Shown here: piece after piece, positions 1-8,813 of the stretch
Layout of the letters: the number at the start of each line of letters is the position of its first letter
Numbering within the stretch: position 1 is the first letter of the stretch
DNA from: Eutrophobius brisbanensis
GTDB lineage: Bacteria; Pseudomonadota; Gammaproteobacteria; Eutrophobiales; Eutrophobiaceae
Reading direction: 5' to 3'
DNA length: 64,000 nt
Assembly: GCA_038131795.1 (NCBI GenBank)
Contig: JAYPQE010000003.1
Coordinates: 1,178,001 to 1,242,000 of the forward strand
Notes under the pieces: generated by a model
Database searches by the model: none
What the model saw: the letters and a program-made list of their open reading frames with translations, nothing else
What the model was told of the DNA's origin: nothing
Made by a program: the position numbers and the translations under genes

Positions 1-775
1 TCGCCTGGTACAGGTATTCTTCGCGGACAAACCTAACCAGGGCTGGATGTCTATCCAGCAATACCTCCAGTTCGGAAAATGGCACCAGCTCATCGAGTTC
101 AAAAATATCTGCTTCTACTCTTTCAAATCGAGGTTCTTTTTCATTCCAGAGTGTTGATAGGCGCAAGCGTGAACTTTCCAGATCATGAATCTTATGATTC
201 AGTTCCTGTTGTTCACTGGCAAGGTTAATAATAATCCTGTAACGCTCCGACTCGGGTGTCCTGCCGGCCTCTATTCTCTCTTCAACCAGCCGCTCGGTTA
301 ATCTCACCAGTTCCAGCGCTTCTTCCGCGAGGTGGAGATATTCCTGGTCCGCCGCCACATGTAAAAAGCGACTTGCAGTTTCTGCCAGGATATTCAGCCT
401 GTCATAGTCTCTGTCATTTTCCAGTAGTAGCATTTCATTTTTAACTACATTGCCCCTGCTGGCTGCCTTGTTACCCATCTCCAGGGTCCGCGACAGGCTC
501 AATGTCGCTTCAACGCCACCAAAAGCGAGGGCATCTCCGGTCCCGGCAAAATTTTCCATACTAAGTGAAACCTGATCTGCAGGAGGTTGCAGGGCCTGGC
601 GCATCCTGGCGGCAAGTGCCTGTGCCTTATAGTCAGTTACTAATAACCGGGGATTATCTTCCAGTACCTTGATGACTGCCTGGTTCAGGGTTATCACTTC
701 CTGAGCATTAGCATATATCGTCCCGGCCCCAAGCATTACCATGCATAAGGAAAGAATACGTATCATTTTTTTCAT
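1..775 (-). CDS. TolC-family outer membrane efflux protein (CzcC/CusC-like), partial
   Basis: The first 258 codons of a minus-strand gene whose 3' end lies beyond the left edge. It starts with a clear signal peptide (about residues 1-24, ending YANA before QE), then shows the helical pattern of outer-membrane efflux proteins, with ITLNQAVIKVLEDNPRL near the mature N-terminus and long heptad-like helices after residue 100. By family it would form the outer-membrane duct of an RND heavy-metal or cation exporter. The gene 107 bases upstream encodes a His-rich membrane protein, which supports metal efflux; czcB- and czcA-type genes would be expected to the left. Family call firm, substrate inferred. 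Confidence 0.85.
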   Translation of the reverse strand, partial: MKKMIRILSLCMVMLGAGTIYANAQEVITLNQAVIKVLEDNPRLLVTDYKAQALAARMRQALQPPADQVSLSMENFAGTGDALAFGGVEATLSLSRTLEMGNKAASRGNVVKNEMLLLENDRDYDRLNILAETASRFLHVAADQEYLHLAEEALELVRLTERLVEERIEAGRTPESERYRIIINLASEQQELNHKIHDLESSRLRLSTLWNEKEPRFERVEADIFELDELVPFSELEVLLDRHPALVRFVREEYLYQA

Positions 776-881
776 TACACGATCTCTAGATTCAAGCAAT
801 CCATGGATTGCCAAATTTATTTATGCGAATACGACGTAAACAGGCAAAACACGCCCTATAATACGTTCGCTACTATATGAA

Positions 882-1301
882 TTAATGACTAGGAGAAGGT
901 GGACCGCGTTTGGGTGGGGACAGACCGTAAAGAAGAATGCGTGGAACTAGATTGCCGGGTATATGCCTGTGAATTCTGGTCAACACCTGAGGCATAGCGA
1001 TAAAAATAATCAACAAAATGATCAAGACTGAACCGGGGTCTGCTCCCTCGATTTTTTTGAGGATGAAATCTGGCGTGGATTTTAGTTCATGGACTTCATG
1101 ATGATCAGAATGCTCATCAGCACCGTGCTGGTCCGAAAAGGTATGGAAATCAATGACGTGCGTCTCATTATTTACCAGATCTGAATGGTGTTCATGATGG
1201 ACATGAATCTGCAGCTGAATTAAAAACTGCAGGATCATTGCGAAGATCAACAGCCAGCTAAATAACCGATGATTTTGCATAAACTTTCGCCATTGATTCA
1301 T
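882..1301 (-). CDS. His-rich small membrane protein preceding the efflux operon
   Basis: 139 residues with one membrane segment near the N-terminus (about 13-31), a loop carrying twelve histidines between residues 33 and 71 together with many Asp and Glu, and a second hydrophobic segment (about 91-107) before a basic Pro-rich tail (SPPKRGPP). The His/Asp-rich loop, probably periplasmic, looks like a metal-binding or metal-buffering segment. It is the first gene ahead of the CzcC/CusC-like gene on the same strand, so a role in sensing or handing over Zn, Co, Ni or Cu is plausible. I do not recognise a named family. Confidence 0.6.
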   Translation of the reverse strand: MNQWRKFMQNHRLFSWLLIFAMILQFLIQLQIHVHHEHHSDLVNNETHVIDFHTFSDQHGADEHSDHHEVHELKSTPDFILKKIEGADPGSVLIILLIIFIAMPQVLTRIHRHIPGNLVPRILLYGLSPPKRGPPSPSH

Positions 1302-1476
1302 CTTTTAACATTAAATGCTTTTGGACCAATAGTCTACAAATCAAATAACTTCCTGAAATTAATATAAAATTTATTCTTTATTTTTTAAATATTCAGATTC
1401 AAATATCGCATTGATACATTATTGTAAAAAAAAGCATAATATTCCGATAATTAAAATTAATAGTCCACGACACCTA

Positions 1477-2367
1477 ATGATAAGCTTCCAACAATGGATA
1501 CAGGCACCACAGACTCACTGGTTGAGAAAACTGGTGTTTCAGATACATTTATGGCTGGGCATCGGCCTTGGACTTTATGTCCTTGCCATCAGTCTGAGTG
1601 GTAGCGCCTTATTATTAAAATGGCCATTCTATGGCTGGTTTGAACCCAAGTATGTGGTACCTACCGATGACATCCCGCTGGAAGGAGAAGCCCTCACTAA
1701 AAAGATGGCGGAAGTCTACGAAGGTTATCAATTGGGCTTTACCACAACGGCCTCGGAACCCACCGATGCCACCTACATTGTCCTGCAAAAAGACGGGGAA
1801 TACATCCCCCACTACTTTAACCAATACACCGGGGAGGACATCGGCCCCGCCCACCCCTGGCAAATAAAGAGCATACAATGGCTGGCAGATGTTCACGACG
1901 ATCTGCTGATAGGTGATAAGGGTGTCAAAATTAATGGTGTCGGTGGGGTTTTGTTTGTATTAATGACTATTACGGGATTTATGATCTGGTGGCAAGGACG
2001 TAAACGCTGGCATGAGGGTCTCATGATTAAGCGTCAAAGTAATCGGTTGTTCATCTGGCAACTGCATAGCTTCATCGGCTTCTGGTCATTGTTTTTAATG
2101 TTTGCATGGGGTGTGTCTGCAATTCAGATTGGATTCCCTGAATACATCTATCCGGTGATCGAGCGGTTACGTAACAGTTCAATGGCGTTCATACCCCTGG
2201 ATGAGTCGCTACGATTTCTGCGACGGGTCCACTTCGCCCGTTACGGTGAAGGCACATGGGCAAACTGGCTGTGGATCACCGCCAGCTTTATCCCCACCTT
2301 GTTGTTTATCAGCGGATTTATCCTCTGGTGGAAACGGGTGATACTGAAACAAAAACGTGCAGAATAG
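1477..2367 (+). CDS. PepSY-associated membrane protein
   Basis: About 296 residues with four membrane segments: a long first one (about residues 20-45), then a soluble loop of about 100 residues with PepSY-like character, then three more helices containing the family-type stretches TITGFMIWWQGRKRW and FISGFILWWKR. PepSY_TM proteins are often linked to siderophore or iron uptake and to reductase-type membrane complexes. The open frame begins at 1411, but those 22 residues are basic, AT-rich and unlike the family, so I chose the ATG at 1477, just before the MISFQQW segment. No strong ribosome site precedes either start. Confidence 0.75.
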   Translation: MISFQQWIQAPQTHWLRKLVFQIHLWLGIGLGLYVLAISLSGSALLLKWPFYGWFEPKYVVPTDDIPLEGEALTKKMAEVYEGYQLGFTTTASEPTDATYIVLQKDGEYIPHYFNQYTGEDIGPAHPWQIKSIQWLADVHDDLLIGDKGVKINGVGGVLFVLMTITGFMIWWQGRKRWHEGLMIKRQSNRLFIWQLHSFIGFWSLFLMFAWGVSAIQIGFPEYIYPVIERLRNSSMAFIPLDESLRFLRRVHFARYGEGTWANWLWITASFIPTLLFISGFILWWKRVILKQKRAE

Positions 2368-2403
2368 AATAGATAACCATAGCTTTTTATTCACTCTATA
2401 GAT

Positions 2404-2434
2404 AATGTCGGCCATGTGCCACTAGGCCGACATT
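2404..2434. terminator. Perfect 10-bp inverted repeat between convergent genes
   Basis: AATGTCGGCC and GGCCGACATT are perfect complements separated by 11 bases. The hairpin lies between the convergent PepSY gene and the tandem hydrolase gene, where a two-way terminator would be expected. Neither side is followed by a long T run, so this may stop transcription weakly or act as an mRNA 3' end stabiliser. Confidence 0.5.
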
Positions 2435-2482
2435 CCACAATATTGATCCTGTGGTCTACCCCCATTTCTCTGCATGATATTT

Positions 2483-3979
2483 CTATTGCAATAACTCTCT
2501 TTCCATAAAATCTCCCATATAATCTGCCATTTGCGGATTGGTCTCTAATATATGGTGTGAATGCCCTATTCCCGGATAAAGCATCAAGTGAGCTCTTTTA
2601 GCAAATTTATAAATATGCTTTGTTCCTTCAGCCGCCCAGTTGGTTTCTCCATCAATAAGAAGAATTGGGAAATCCATTTGTGAGATCGCCTGTTCCATTT
2701 TGCTTTCAGGCTCATACACTGAAATTAAAATCATGGTTTTGATTCTAGGGTCACCTCTTGCAGCCAGTAAAGCCGACCGGGTTCCCCTGGCTTGACCCAC
2801 AATACCAATCCTGTTTTGATCCACCCCATGTTGAGAGGCCAGGAAGTCTATGGCGCTCATTGTATCTAATTCAAATGGGCTGGCTAAAAGATTTTCTCTA
2901 ATTTCTTTCATCTCTGGCGTATCAATAGTTTTCCCCCCTGTACTTTGTCCGCGTCCGCGTAACTCAATACTCAAAACCACAAACCCCCTTCGTGCCATCT
3001 CTTCCTCGAATCGATACATAGAATATCTATGCGATCGGGCACCCGATACCATAACTACGCCTGGAATAAGATCGCCATTCTTTCCCAGGTCATCTGGATA
3101 CCGTAAATTTCCATGGATAGTCCAACCATCTTTCGTCTTCATGGAAACTGCCCGAATTCGACCAATGTTCTTAAATTCCCTGACCAGCCATTTTTCCAAT
3201 CCATCCATGGTGCTTTCATCAGTACTAAAACGGTTGATAGGATCATCAGCGTGACGAAGAACATTATGTCCACGTCCTGCTGACCATGGAGCCAGCATAT
3301 AACTATTCTGATTTTTAGACTTTCCATATACCTCTGCCATATCCATAAATACAGCCCTGTCAAGAATACTTGCGGCCACATAAATTGGCGCATCAATCGT
3401 AGTGAGGTATTCTTTTGATTTCTTACTTAGGTTTGTTCCAGATAAGAGCACTAATGCACGCGTAGGAATTTCTGTCTCCTGCATGGCCTTTACTGCATGC
3501 TCAGCGCTGAATTGTGAGGCGACAATACCCAGCCTGAAACTATCTATCCCCTCATATTTGGCCATAAATTCCATTGCCCCAATGACATCCAGATACATTT
3601 TTTCCTGAGTTTTTGTGGAAAACTCATGAACCTCGAGATCCATGGGTTGATTGTCACCCATACTTCTATCACGACCTCTCCAATCTATTACCAAGGTTGC
3701 AATACCATTATTACCAGGTAGTCTTTGTGATAGACCGGTCTCATTATCATCAGCAAAATCATTTCGATCATGCTCAATTTCATGAAGCAAAACCAGCCCT
3801 GGATATTCATTGTTTTTATCTGCGCCTATGGGCAATCTTAATGTACCGCTTATTGTCCAGCCATCTTCTGTTATATATTCGATTTGTTTAATGTCGTAGT
3901 TTTCAATTGCCAATGCAAACTGAGACAAACAGCTCAAAAGAAACATTAAATACATTAATTTCAAGATACGTGACATCAT
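2483..3979 (-). CDS. Secreted protein of two tandem alpha/beta-hydrolase domains, catalytic serines apparently lost
   Basis: 498 residues with a signal peptide (about 1-24, ending FALA). It contains two copies of a dienelactone-hydrolase-like alpha/beta fold, about 30-265 and 275-498, each opening with a similar strand pair (EDGWTISGTLRLP and KDGWTIHGNLRYP). The nucleophile elbow G-x-S-x-G should follow IGIV. Domain 1 has LGIVASQFSAEH, placing Gln at the Ser position; domain 2 has IGIVGQARGTRS, placing Ala there. A C-terminal histidine is present in both (GRGHNV, GIGHSHH). The fold call is firm, the lack of catalysis is my reading, and the substrate is unknown. Confidence 0.75.
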   Translation of the reverse strand: MMSRILKLMYLMFLLSCLSQFALAIENYDIKQIEYITEDGWTISGTLRLPIGADKNNEYPGLVLLHEIEHDRNDFADDNETGLSQRLPGNNGIATLVIDWRGRDRSMGDNQPMDLEVHEFSTKTQEKMYLDVIGAMEFMAKYEGIDSFRLGIVASQFSAEHAVKAMQETEIPTRALVLLSGTNLSKKSKEYLTTIDAPIYVAASILDRAVFMDMAEVYGKSKNQNSYMLAPWSAGRGHNVLRHADDPINRFSTDESTMDGLEKWLVREFKNIGRIRAVSMKTKDGWTIHGNLRYPDDLGKNGDLIPGVVMVSGARSHRYSMYRFEEEMARRGFVVLSIELRGRGQSTGGKTIDTPEMKEIRENLLASPFELDTMSAIDFLASQHGVDQNRIGIVGQARGTRSALLAARGDPRIKTMILISVYEPESKMEQAISQMDFPILLIDGETNWAAEGTKHIYKFAKRAHLMLYPGIGHSHHILETNPQMADYMGDFMERELLQ

Positions 3980-4330
3980 ATATACCCCCCATGTTTAATA
4001 TTTTTTTATCAGAAGAGCCCAGATGGTTAGTGTAATGAAGTTGGAACAATTCTCAATTATTCCTCGTCAATTCAAAGTAGAGTCATTGCTTAGATACTAA
4101 CAAGTTAGCAGATATTATCGAAAAACCTCTAAAAGTATTCTATCTATATCGATATCTCATTTATCAAGATACCAAGGTGAATTACCTGAAAATTTGGTAA
4201 AAGTATCTTAACTTGAATTTCAGTGATTAATCATTACTAAGGTTAGGAACAGAATATCGGTCATGTACCAGGAATAGTCATTTCGATTTGTAGTGAATTG
4301 TTGTCTTTCCCTGATTATTTTGATCCACCG

Positions 4331-4406
4331 TCGTCATTCCCGCGAACGCCTACATGGAAGTAAGCGGTAGAGCGAAGCAGGAGCCAAAACCAAGGCGGGA
4401 ATCCAG
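4331..4406. repeat. REP/MITE-like palindromic intergenic element
   Basis: ATTCCCGC at 4336-4343 and GCGGGAAT at 4395-4402 form the inverted ends of a unit of about 75 bases whose outer sequence (GTCATTCCCGCGAACGC ... GCGGGAATCCAG) matches the dispersed palindromic repeats common in proteobacterial intergenic DNA. No other copy was noticed in this window. The rest of the gap from 3980 to 4444 is AT-rich, and I see no gene, promoter or RNA in it that I could support. Confidence 0.6.
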
Positions 4407-4444
4407 TTTATTGAATTTTTATTCTGACCCTGAATACTTAATGA

Positions 4445-4972
4445 CTACCACAATTCAGGTTGGTTAAGGGATTCAACACAATGTATTTTGCCACCATGTG
4501 GCATGACTGAAGAATTTAAATTCAAAAGCTGCCAACCCTCTGGGTATTGCAGGGTACAGGGCGGTATAAAGTTTTTTGCTTGATCTACTTTAAAACCAAA
4601 CCTGGAATAAAATTGCGAATCACCATAGACAAACACCACAAATTCACCAGAACGGGAAATTGAATCCAGACCATGATTTATGAGAGATGAACCAACCCTG
4701 GTGTTCTGAAAATTTGGAGACACTGCTAAAGGTGCGAGGATATAGCCGAAATGCAGATCGGATTCCTCCAGAACAACAGGGCTAAAGGCAATGTGGCCCA
4801 CTAAGTTATTATTTATGTCCGCAACGAGGGACAGGGTGTTGACTGGATACTGCTCATCTAAAAGTGCTATGGCCAGGTTTGCAACCAATTGCGCCTCTGA
4901 TGCATCAAAGGCCTGAAGATAGATATCTTCAATCTCTTTGGCATCAGTTTGGACGGCTTCTCTAATCAGCAC
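4445..4972 (-). CDS. GNAT N-acetyltransferase, YhbS-like
   Basis: 175 residues with the GNAT layout: an N-terminal helix pair (MLIREAVQTDAKEIEDIYLQ region), a strand entering LAPLAVSPNFQNTRVGSSLI, which holds the acetyl-CoA phosphate loop Q-N-T-R-V-G-S, and FVYGDSQFYSRFGFKV, the F/Y-x-R-F-G-F signature of the YhbS subgroup. YhbS-like proteins transfer acetyl groups to small molecules or protein N-termini; the acceptor cannot be told from sequence. It stands alone between the REP-like element and the UPF0016 gene, 66 bases from the latter, possibly co-transcribed with it. Confidence 0.85.
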   Translation of the reverse strand: MLIREAVQTDAKEIEDIYLQAFDASEAQLVANLAIALLDEQYPVNTLSLVADINNNLVGHIAFSPVVLEESDLHFGYILAPLAVSPNFQNTRVGSSLINHGLDSISRSGEFVVFVYGDSQFYSRFGFKVDQAKNFIPPCTLQYPEGWQLLNLNSSVMPHGGKIHCVESLNQPELW

Positions 4973-5038
4973 GGTTTGCCTATGCTTTCACTCTCGTATT
5001 TTTCTATTAATGCTGATAAGACATCAGATTTGGTGTTG

Positions 5039-5311
5039 TTAGGCGGTATATAAGGTATAAGCACCAATGAGTATAAATCCGGCACCGGCAACATAATGTA
5101 GATATTTCTCATTAATATATTCCGCTAACAAACTCCCCACCAGGACACCAAAGGCCGCAGATACCACCAGTGCCGCTGAGGCAGCAAAAAATACGGTATA
5201 TTTACTGACCTCCTTGTCTGCGGCAAATAACACAGTTGCGAGCTGCGTCTTATCACCCAGCTCTGCAATAAATACTGTGGCGAATACGGTTAAAAATATT
5301 TTCCAGTCCAT
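5039..5311 (-). CDS. UPF0016/GDT1-family membrane transporter, single-repeat form
   Basis: 90 residues with three hydrophobic helices and one copy of the family hallmark E-x-G-D-K/R-T/S, here ELGDKT at residues 17-22 on the first helix. Full-size members (TMEM165, Gdt1, MneA) have two such repeats and export Mn2+ or Ca2+ in exchange for protons. This protein is a half-size unit, so it must pair with itself or with a second half; no partner gene is in the window. It lies 15 bases upstream of nothing on its own strand except the GNAT gene, and 15 bases downstream of the amidohydrolase gene. Confidence 0.85.
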   Translation of the reverse strand: MDWKIFLTVFATVFIAELGDKTQLATVLFAADKEVSKYTVFFAASAALVVSAAFGVLVGSLLAEYINEKYLHYVAGAGFILIGAYTLYTA

Positions 5312-5326
5312 TTGATTTAGTGAGAA

Positions 5327-6988
5327 TTATTTTTTACTTTGTTGATATGCCGGACCACGCAGCACTTTACCTGGTGTTGCGCCGGTATGGTCACCATCAT
5401 CAATTACCAGGACACCATTAACAAGAACATAATGGACGCCGGCTGCATAAGATTTAGGCTGTTCATAAGTATTGGTATCAATGACGGTATCCGGATTAAA
5501 TACTACCACGTCTGCTGCAAAGCCTTCCCTGAGTTGACCACGGTCTTCCATACCCAATATTTGTGCCGGCAGGGACGTCATCTTGCGCACGGCATCTTCC
5601 AGCGTCAATACCTTTGCCTGCCTGACATAGCGTCCCAGTACCCGGGCATTAGTCCCATAATTTCGAGGATGTGGTACACCGGAACTGCGAATACTAGTAG
5701 CCTCTATACCCATAGCAGACCCATCACTGGCGATGGCCACCCAGGGTTGGCGCATCACCAGACGTACATTCTCTTCTGATTGATTGTGAAACACACCGCG
5801 AATCTTACCGCCGGCAATGGCCATCAGGGTGATAAAGCTATCAGCCGGGTCCCGTTCACCTCTAGTCTCGGCAATATCAGCAAGGCTCATACCTTCATAG
5901 ATCTTGATTTCAGGTTCTGTGGCCGTGGCCATGACAATACCGTCCCACCAGCCGTGTTCCTTGGACCAGGCAATAAATTCCGGATCCGATTTGATTCGGG
6001 GGCGCAATGAATCGTCCCGTAACATCTCGGCAAAACGGTCTGGCCCCTCTTCGCGCATCCAGAGAGGAAAGTTGGAACTCCATTGATGACTCATAGCGGT
6101 ATAGGGATATTGATTGGCGGTAACGTCCAGTCCACCATCCCGGGCCTGTTGGATCTGATCGACGTAATGCGGCAAGGTGTCCCAGAGGTCCTGACCGCGG
6201 ATCTTTAAATGCAAAATATGCACCGGAATCCCCGCCTCTTCTGCCACGCGCAGGGCAAAATCCATCTCTTTTTGTTGTTCGAAACCTTCACTGCCGATAT
6301 GGGAAAAATACACACTGCCGTGACCGGCCACTACTTTTGCCATCTCCAGAACTTCTTCGGGGTGCGCTGGCCCACCGCTTTCAAACCGGGTCACCATCCC
6401 CCAGGCACCCTCACGCAGGGAGCGGTCCACCAATGACCTCATCTGTCCCAGTTCTTCTGGTGATGCCGGCCCCGGATCATAGCCTTTCACTACCAGGCGT
6501 ACCTGGCCTTCAGATACATGTGAGATAATATTCATGGAGATACCCTGACGTTCAATCAAGTCAAAGTATTCTGCAAAGGTCTTCCAGTCGGTATGTAAAC
6601 CCAGGCTATCCAGGCCGTCACGGGGTGCCACTGAATCCCGTTCACCCATGATATCTACCGTCACGCCCTGCCTTACCTTACTGTGCGCCATACCATCACC
6701 CAGCAGATCAGTATGGGTGTGCAGATCGATAAATCCCGGCGAGACCACCAGTCCGGTGGCATTTATAATCCTGTCTGCATCCTGGTCATCAATCTGGCCA
6801 ACGGCCTTGATGATACCGTCCTTGATCCCCACATCACCGTAATACCAGGGATTGCCGGTACCATCGACAATACGGCCGTCGGTTATAAGGATATCAAATT
6901 CTGCTCCGTGAACAGGGACGAACACTGTTAGTAGAGATAATGCCAGGAGGGTTTTACACGTATCACGCCATCTTTTAGCCAATATCAT
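5327..6988 (-). CDS. N-acyl-D-amino-acid deacylase-like amidohydrolase
   Basis: 553 residues with a signal peptide (about 1-28, ending VHGA). The amidohydrolase metal site is visible as GFIDLHTHTDLL after the N-terminal beta domain, followed by VYFSHIGSEG and VHILHLKIRG, the metal-ligand histidine strands of the D-aminoacylase group, and IASDGSAMGIE with the late aspartate. The C-terminal stretch returns to the small beta domain (FAADVVVFNPDTVID). Family members hydrolyse N-acyl-D-amino acids or related amides; export to the periplasm suggests peptidoglycan-derived or scavenged substrates, which is inference. Length is usual for the family. Confidence 0.85.
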   Translation of the reverse strand: MILAKRWRDTCKTLLALSLLTVFVPVHGAEFDILITDGRIVDGTGNPWYYGDVGIKDGIIKAVGQIDDQDADRIINATGLVVSPGFIDLHTHTDLLGDGMAHSKVRQGVTVDIMGERDSVAPRDGLDSLGLHTDWKTFAEYFDLIERQGISMNIISHVSEGQVRLVVKGYDPGPASPEELGQMRSLVDRSLREGAWGMVTRFESGGPAHPEEVLEMAKVVAGHGSVYFSHIGSEGFEQQKEMDFALRVAEEAGIPVHILHLKIRGQDLWDTLPHYVDQIQQARDGGLDVTANQYPYTAMSHQWSSNFPLWMREEGPDRFAEMLRDDSLRPRIKSDPEFIAWSKEHGWWDGIVMATATEPEIKIYEGMSLADIAETRGERDPADSFITLMAIAGGKIRGVFHNQSEENVRLVMRQPWVAIASDGSAMGIEATSIRSSGVPHPRNYGTNARVLGRYVRQAKVLTLEDAVRKMTSLPAQILGMEDRGQLREGFAADVVVFNPDTVIDTNTYEQPKSYAAGVHYVLVNGVLVIDDGDHTGATPGKVLRGPAYQQSKK

Positions 6989-7026
6989 CAGATAAACCTC
7001 TTTTAATAACTATCATAAAAGTGTCG

Positions 7027-7653
7027 TTATTGAAGGTTGTGCCATTGATTTACCACCGTACAGAAAAGTTCGGCAGTCTTCTCAGCATCATATAATGCAG
7101 AGTGTGCCTGTTTGGCATCCCAGGAAAGCCCGGCGGCCTCCACTGCCCTGGATAATACCGTTTGCCCGAATGCCAGACCAGCCAGTGACACCGTATCGAA
7201 TGTACTGAAGGGGTGAAACGGGTTGCGTTTAATATTCGTCCGCTCCACAGCTGCATTCAAAAAGGCAATATCAAATGCCGCATTGTGACCTACCAGGATG
7301 GCCCGTTTACAGTCCTTCTGCTTCATATTACCTCGCACAATCTTGAAAATATCTGTTAACGCCTTTTTCTCCGGTACTGCAATCTGCTTTCTGAATGGAT
7401 GATCTGGATCGATGCCGGTAAATTCTAACGCGGCCTTGTCAAGGTTCGCGCCTTCAAAGGGTTCAACATGCCGGGTAATGCTTTCCTGAATAGACCAGTT
7501 ACCCTTCTCATCGGCATCCAGCGTAATGGCGGCGATTTCCAGCAAGGCATCGGTCCTGGGTTCAAAGCCTGCCGTTTCCACATCAATGACGACGGGCAGG
7601 TACCCTCGGAATCGTTGTGCCACAGGGCTGGTAGCCTGTGTTTGTTCATTCAT
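7027..7653 (-). CDS. rnt: Ribonuclease T
   Basis: A DEDD-family 3'-5' exonuclease that trims the 3' ends of tRNA, 5S and 23S rRNA. The catalytic residues are visible in VVIDVETAGFEPRTD (Asp and Glu), VGHNAAFDIAFLN (Asp) and HSALYDAEKTAELF (His and Asp). RFRGYLPVVIDVETAGF is nearly the E. coli N-terminus. I chose the ATG at 7653, which overlaps the pyrC stop as ATGA; an upstream in-frame ATG at 7671 would add six residues not seen in homologues. About 208 residues, close to the 215 of E. coli. Coupled translation with pyrC is likely. Confidence 0.93.
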   Translation of the reverse strand: MNEQTQATSPVAQRFRGYLPVVIDVETAGFEPRTDALLEIAAITLDADEKGNWSIQESITRHVEPFEGANLDKAALEFTGIDPDHPFRKQIAVPEKKALTDIFKIVRGNMKQKDCKRAILVGHNAAFDIAFLNAAVERTNIKRNPFHPFSTFDTVSLAGLAFGQTVLSRAVEAAGLSWDAKQAHSALYDAEKTAELFCTVVNQWHNLQ

Positions 7654-8687
7654 TGGGATTGCAGTTTCCATTGCAGTGTTTCACCATACATAAGTGGGAC
7701 CACCTCATCATAACCAAAGGGTAATGTCCTGGGCACCTCCCAGGGCTGCTTTGATAGGGTGACCTGTTTTGTATTGACCGGGAGACCGTAAAACCTTGCC
7801 CCGTTCCTACTGGCAAACTGTTCCAACTTATCGAGACGGCCCTGGTCTTCAAATACCTGGGTGTAAATCTCCAGAGCATTAACTGCCGAATAGATCCCGG
7901 CACAACCACAATCACCTTCCTTACTGTCTTTTGCATGGGGGGCACTATCGGTCCCCAGGAAGAATTTTTCATTACCACTGGTTGCTGCATTTACAACGGC
8001 CTGTCTATGTTCTTCACGTTTCAATACCGGCAGACAATAATGGTGTGGGCGTAAGCCATTTTTAAATAATGCCCCACGGTTATAGATTAAGTGTTGTGGT
8101 GTAATGGTGGCTGCCAGGGTTGCCGGTCCGCTTGTCACAAACTCCACGGCGTCACGGGTAGTAATGTGTTCTAGCACGACTTTGAGCCCACTGAACTGAT
8201 TCAGTAACGGGGTAAGGACTTCTTCAATAAATACTTTCTCCCGGTCAAACGGGTCCACACCAGGATCGGTGACCTCGCCGTGAATTAGCAAGGGTACGTT
8301 TGCTTCCTGCATCCTCTCAATAATGGGATAGACGTTCTTCAAATCCCTTACTCCAAAATCAGAATTGGTAGTGGCCCCTGCCGGGTAATATTTCACTGCA
8401 TGGACACTGTCTGAATTTGCAATGTCGTCTATGTCCTCGGGACGGGTCTTTTCCGTCAGGTACAGGGTCATCAGGGGTTGAAAATCTGTATCCTCCGGCA
8501 GGCATGAAAGGATACGTTGGCGGTATGCCATTGCTGATTCTACCGTTGTCACCGGCGGTCTCAGATTAGGCATGATAATAGCTCGCGCAAACTGCCTGGC
8601 ACTGTCATGAACCACACTGTTTAATGCTTCTTCGTCCCTTAGGTGCAGATGAAAGTCGTCTGGCTGAATTATCGTTATAGAATCCAT
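7650..8687 (-). CDS. pyrC: Dihydroorotase, class II
   Basis: 345 residues. It catalyses reversible ring closure of carbamoyl-aspartate to dihydroorotate in cytosolic pyrimidine synthesis. The zinc-site histidines are in DDFHLHLRDEEAL, the carboxylated lysine in AVKYYPAGATTNSDFGV, further ligands in LLIHGEV and LEHITTRDAV, and the catalytic Asp in FFLGTDSAPHAK. Length and sequence are those of the E. coli enzyme. It begins a short operon with rnt (4-base overlap) and is divergent from the aldo/keto reductase gene, with about 125 bases between the two starts for both promoters. Confidence 0.95.
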   Translation of the reverse strand: MDSITIIQPDDFHLHLRDEEALNSVVHDSARQFARAIIMPNLRPPVTTVESAMAYRQRILSCLPEDTDFQPLMTLYLTEKTRPEDIDDIANSDSVHAVKYYPAGATTNSDFGVRDLKNVYPIIERMQEANVPLLIHGEVTDPGVDPFDREKVFIEEVLTPLLNQFSGLKVVLEHITTRDAVEFVTSGPATLAATITPQHLIYNRGALFKNGLRPHHYCLPVLKREEHRQAVVNAATSGNEKFFLGTDSAPHAKDSKEGDCGCAGIYSAVNALEIYTQVFEDQGRLDKLEQFASRNGARFYGLPVNTKQVTLSKQPWEVPRTLPFGYDEVVPLMYGETLQWKLQSQ

Positions 8688-8813
8688 ATATACCTGTAAA
8701 TTCTCTGTAAACTATTAAGGTATCACAAGCCAATACCTTTGTCTGATATGCTAGCGATTGTTGATCGATTGTGTATTCGTTTATTATGTTACCGGACGAA
8801 AAAAGGGAACACC

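Noticed and set aside
1411..1476. N-terminal extension of the PepSY protein from the ATG at 1411
   Set aside because: Basic, AT-rich residues without family likeness; the ATG at 1477 gives the normal N-terminus.
7646..7990. A 114-codon minus-strand frame
   Set aside because: It is a shifted frame within pyrC with no family features.
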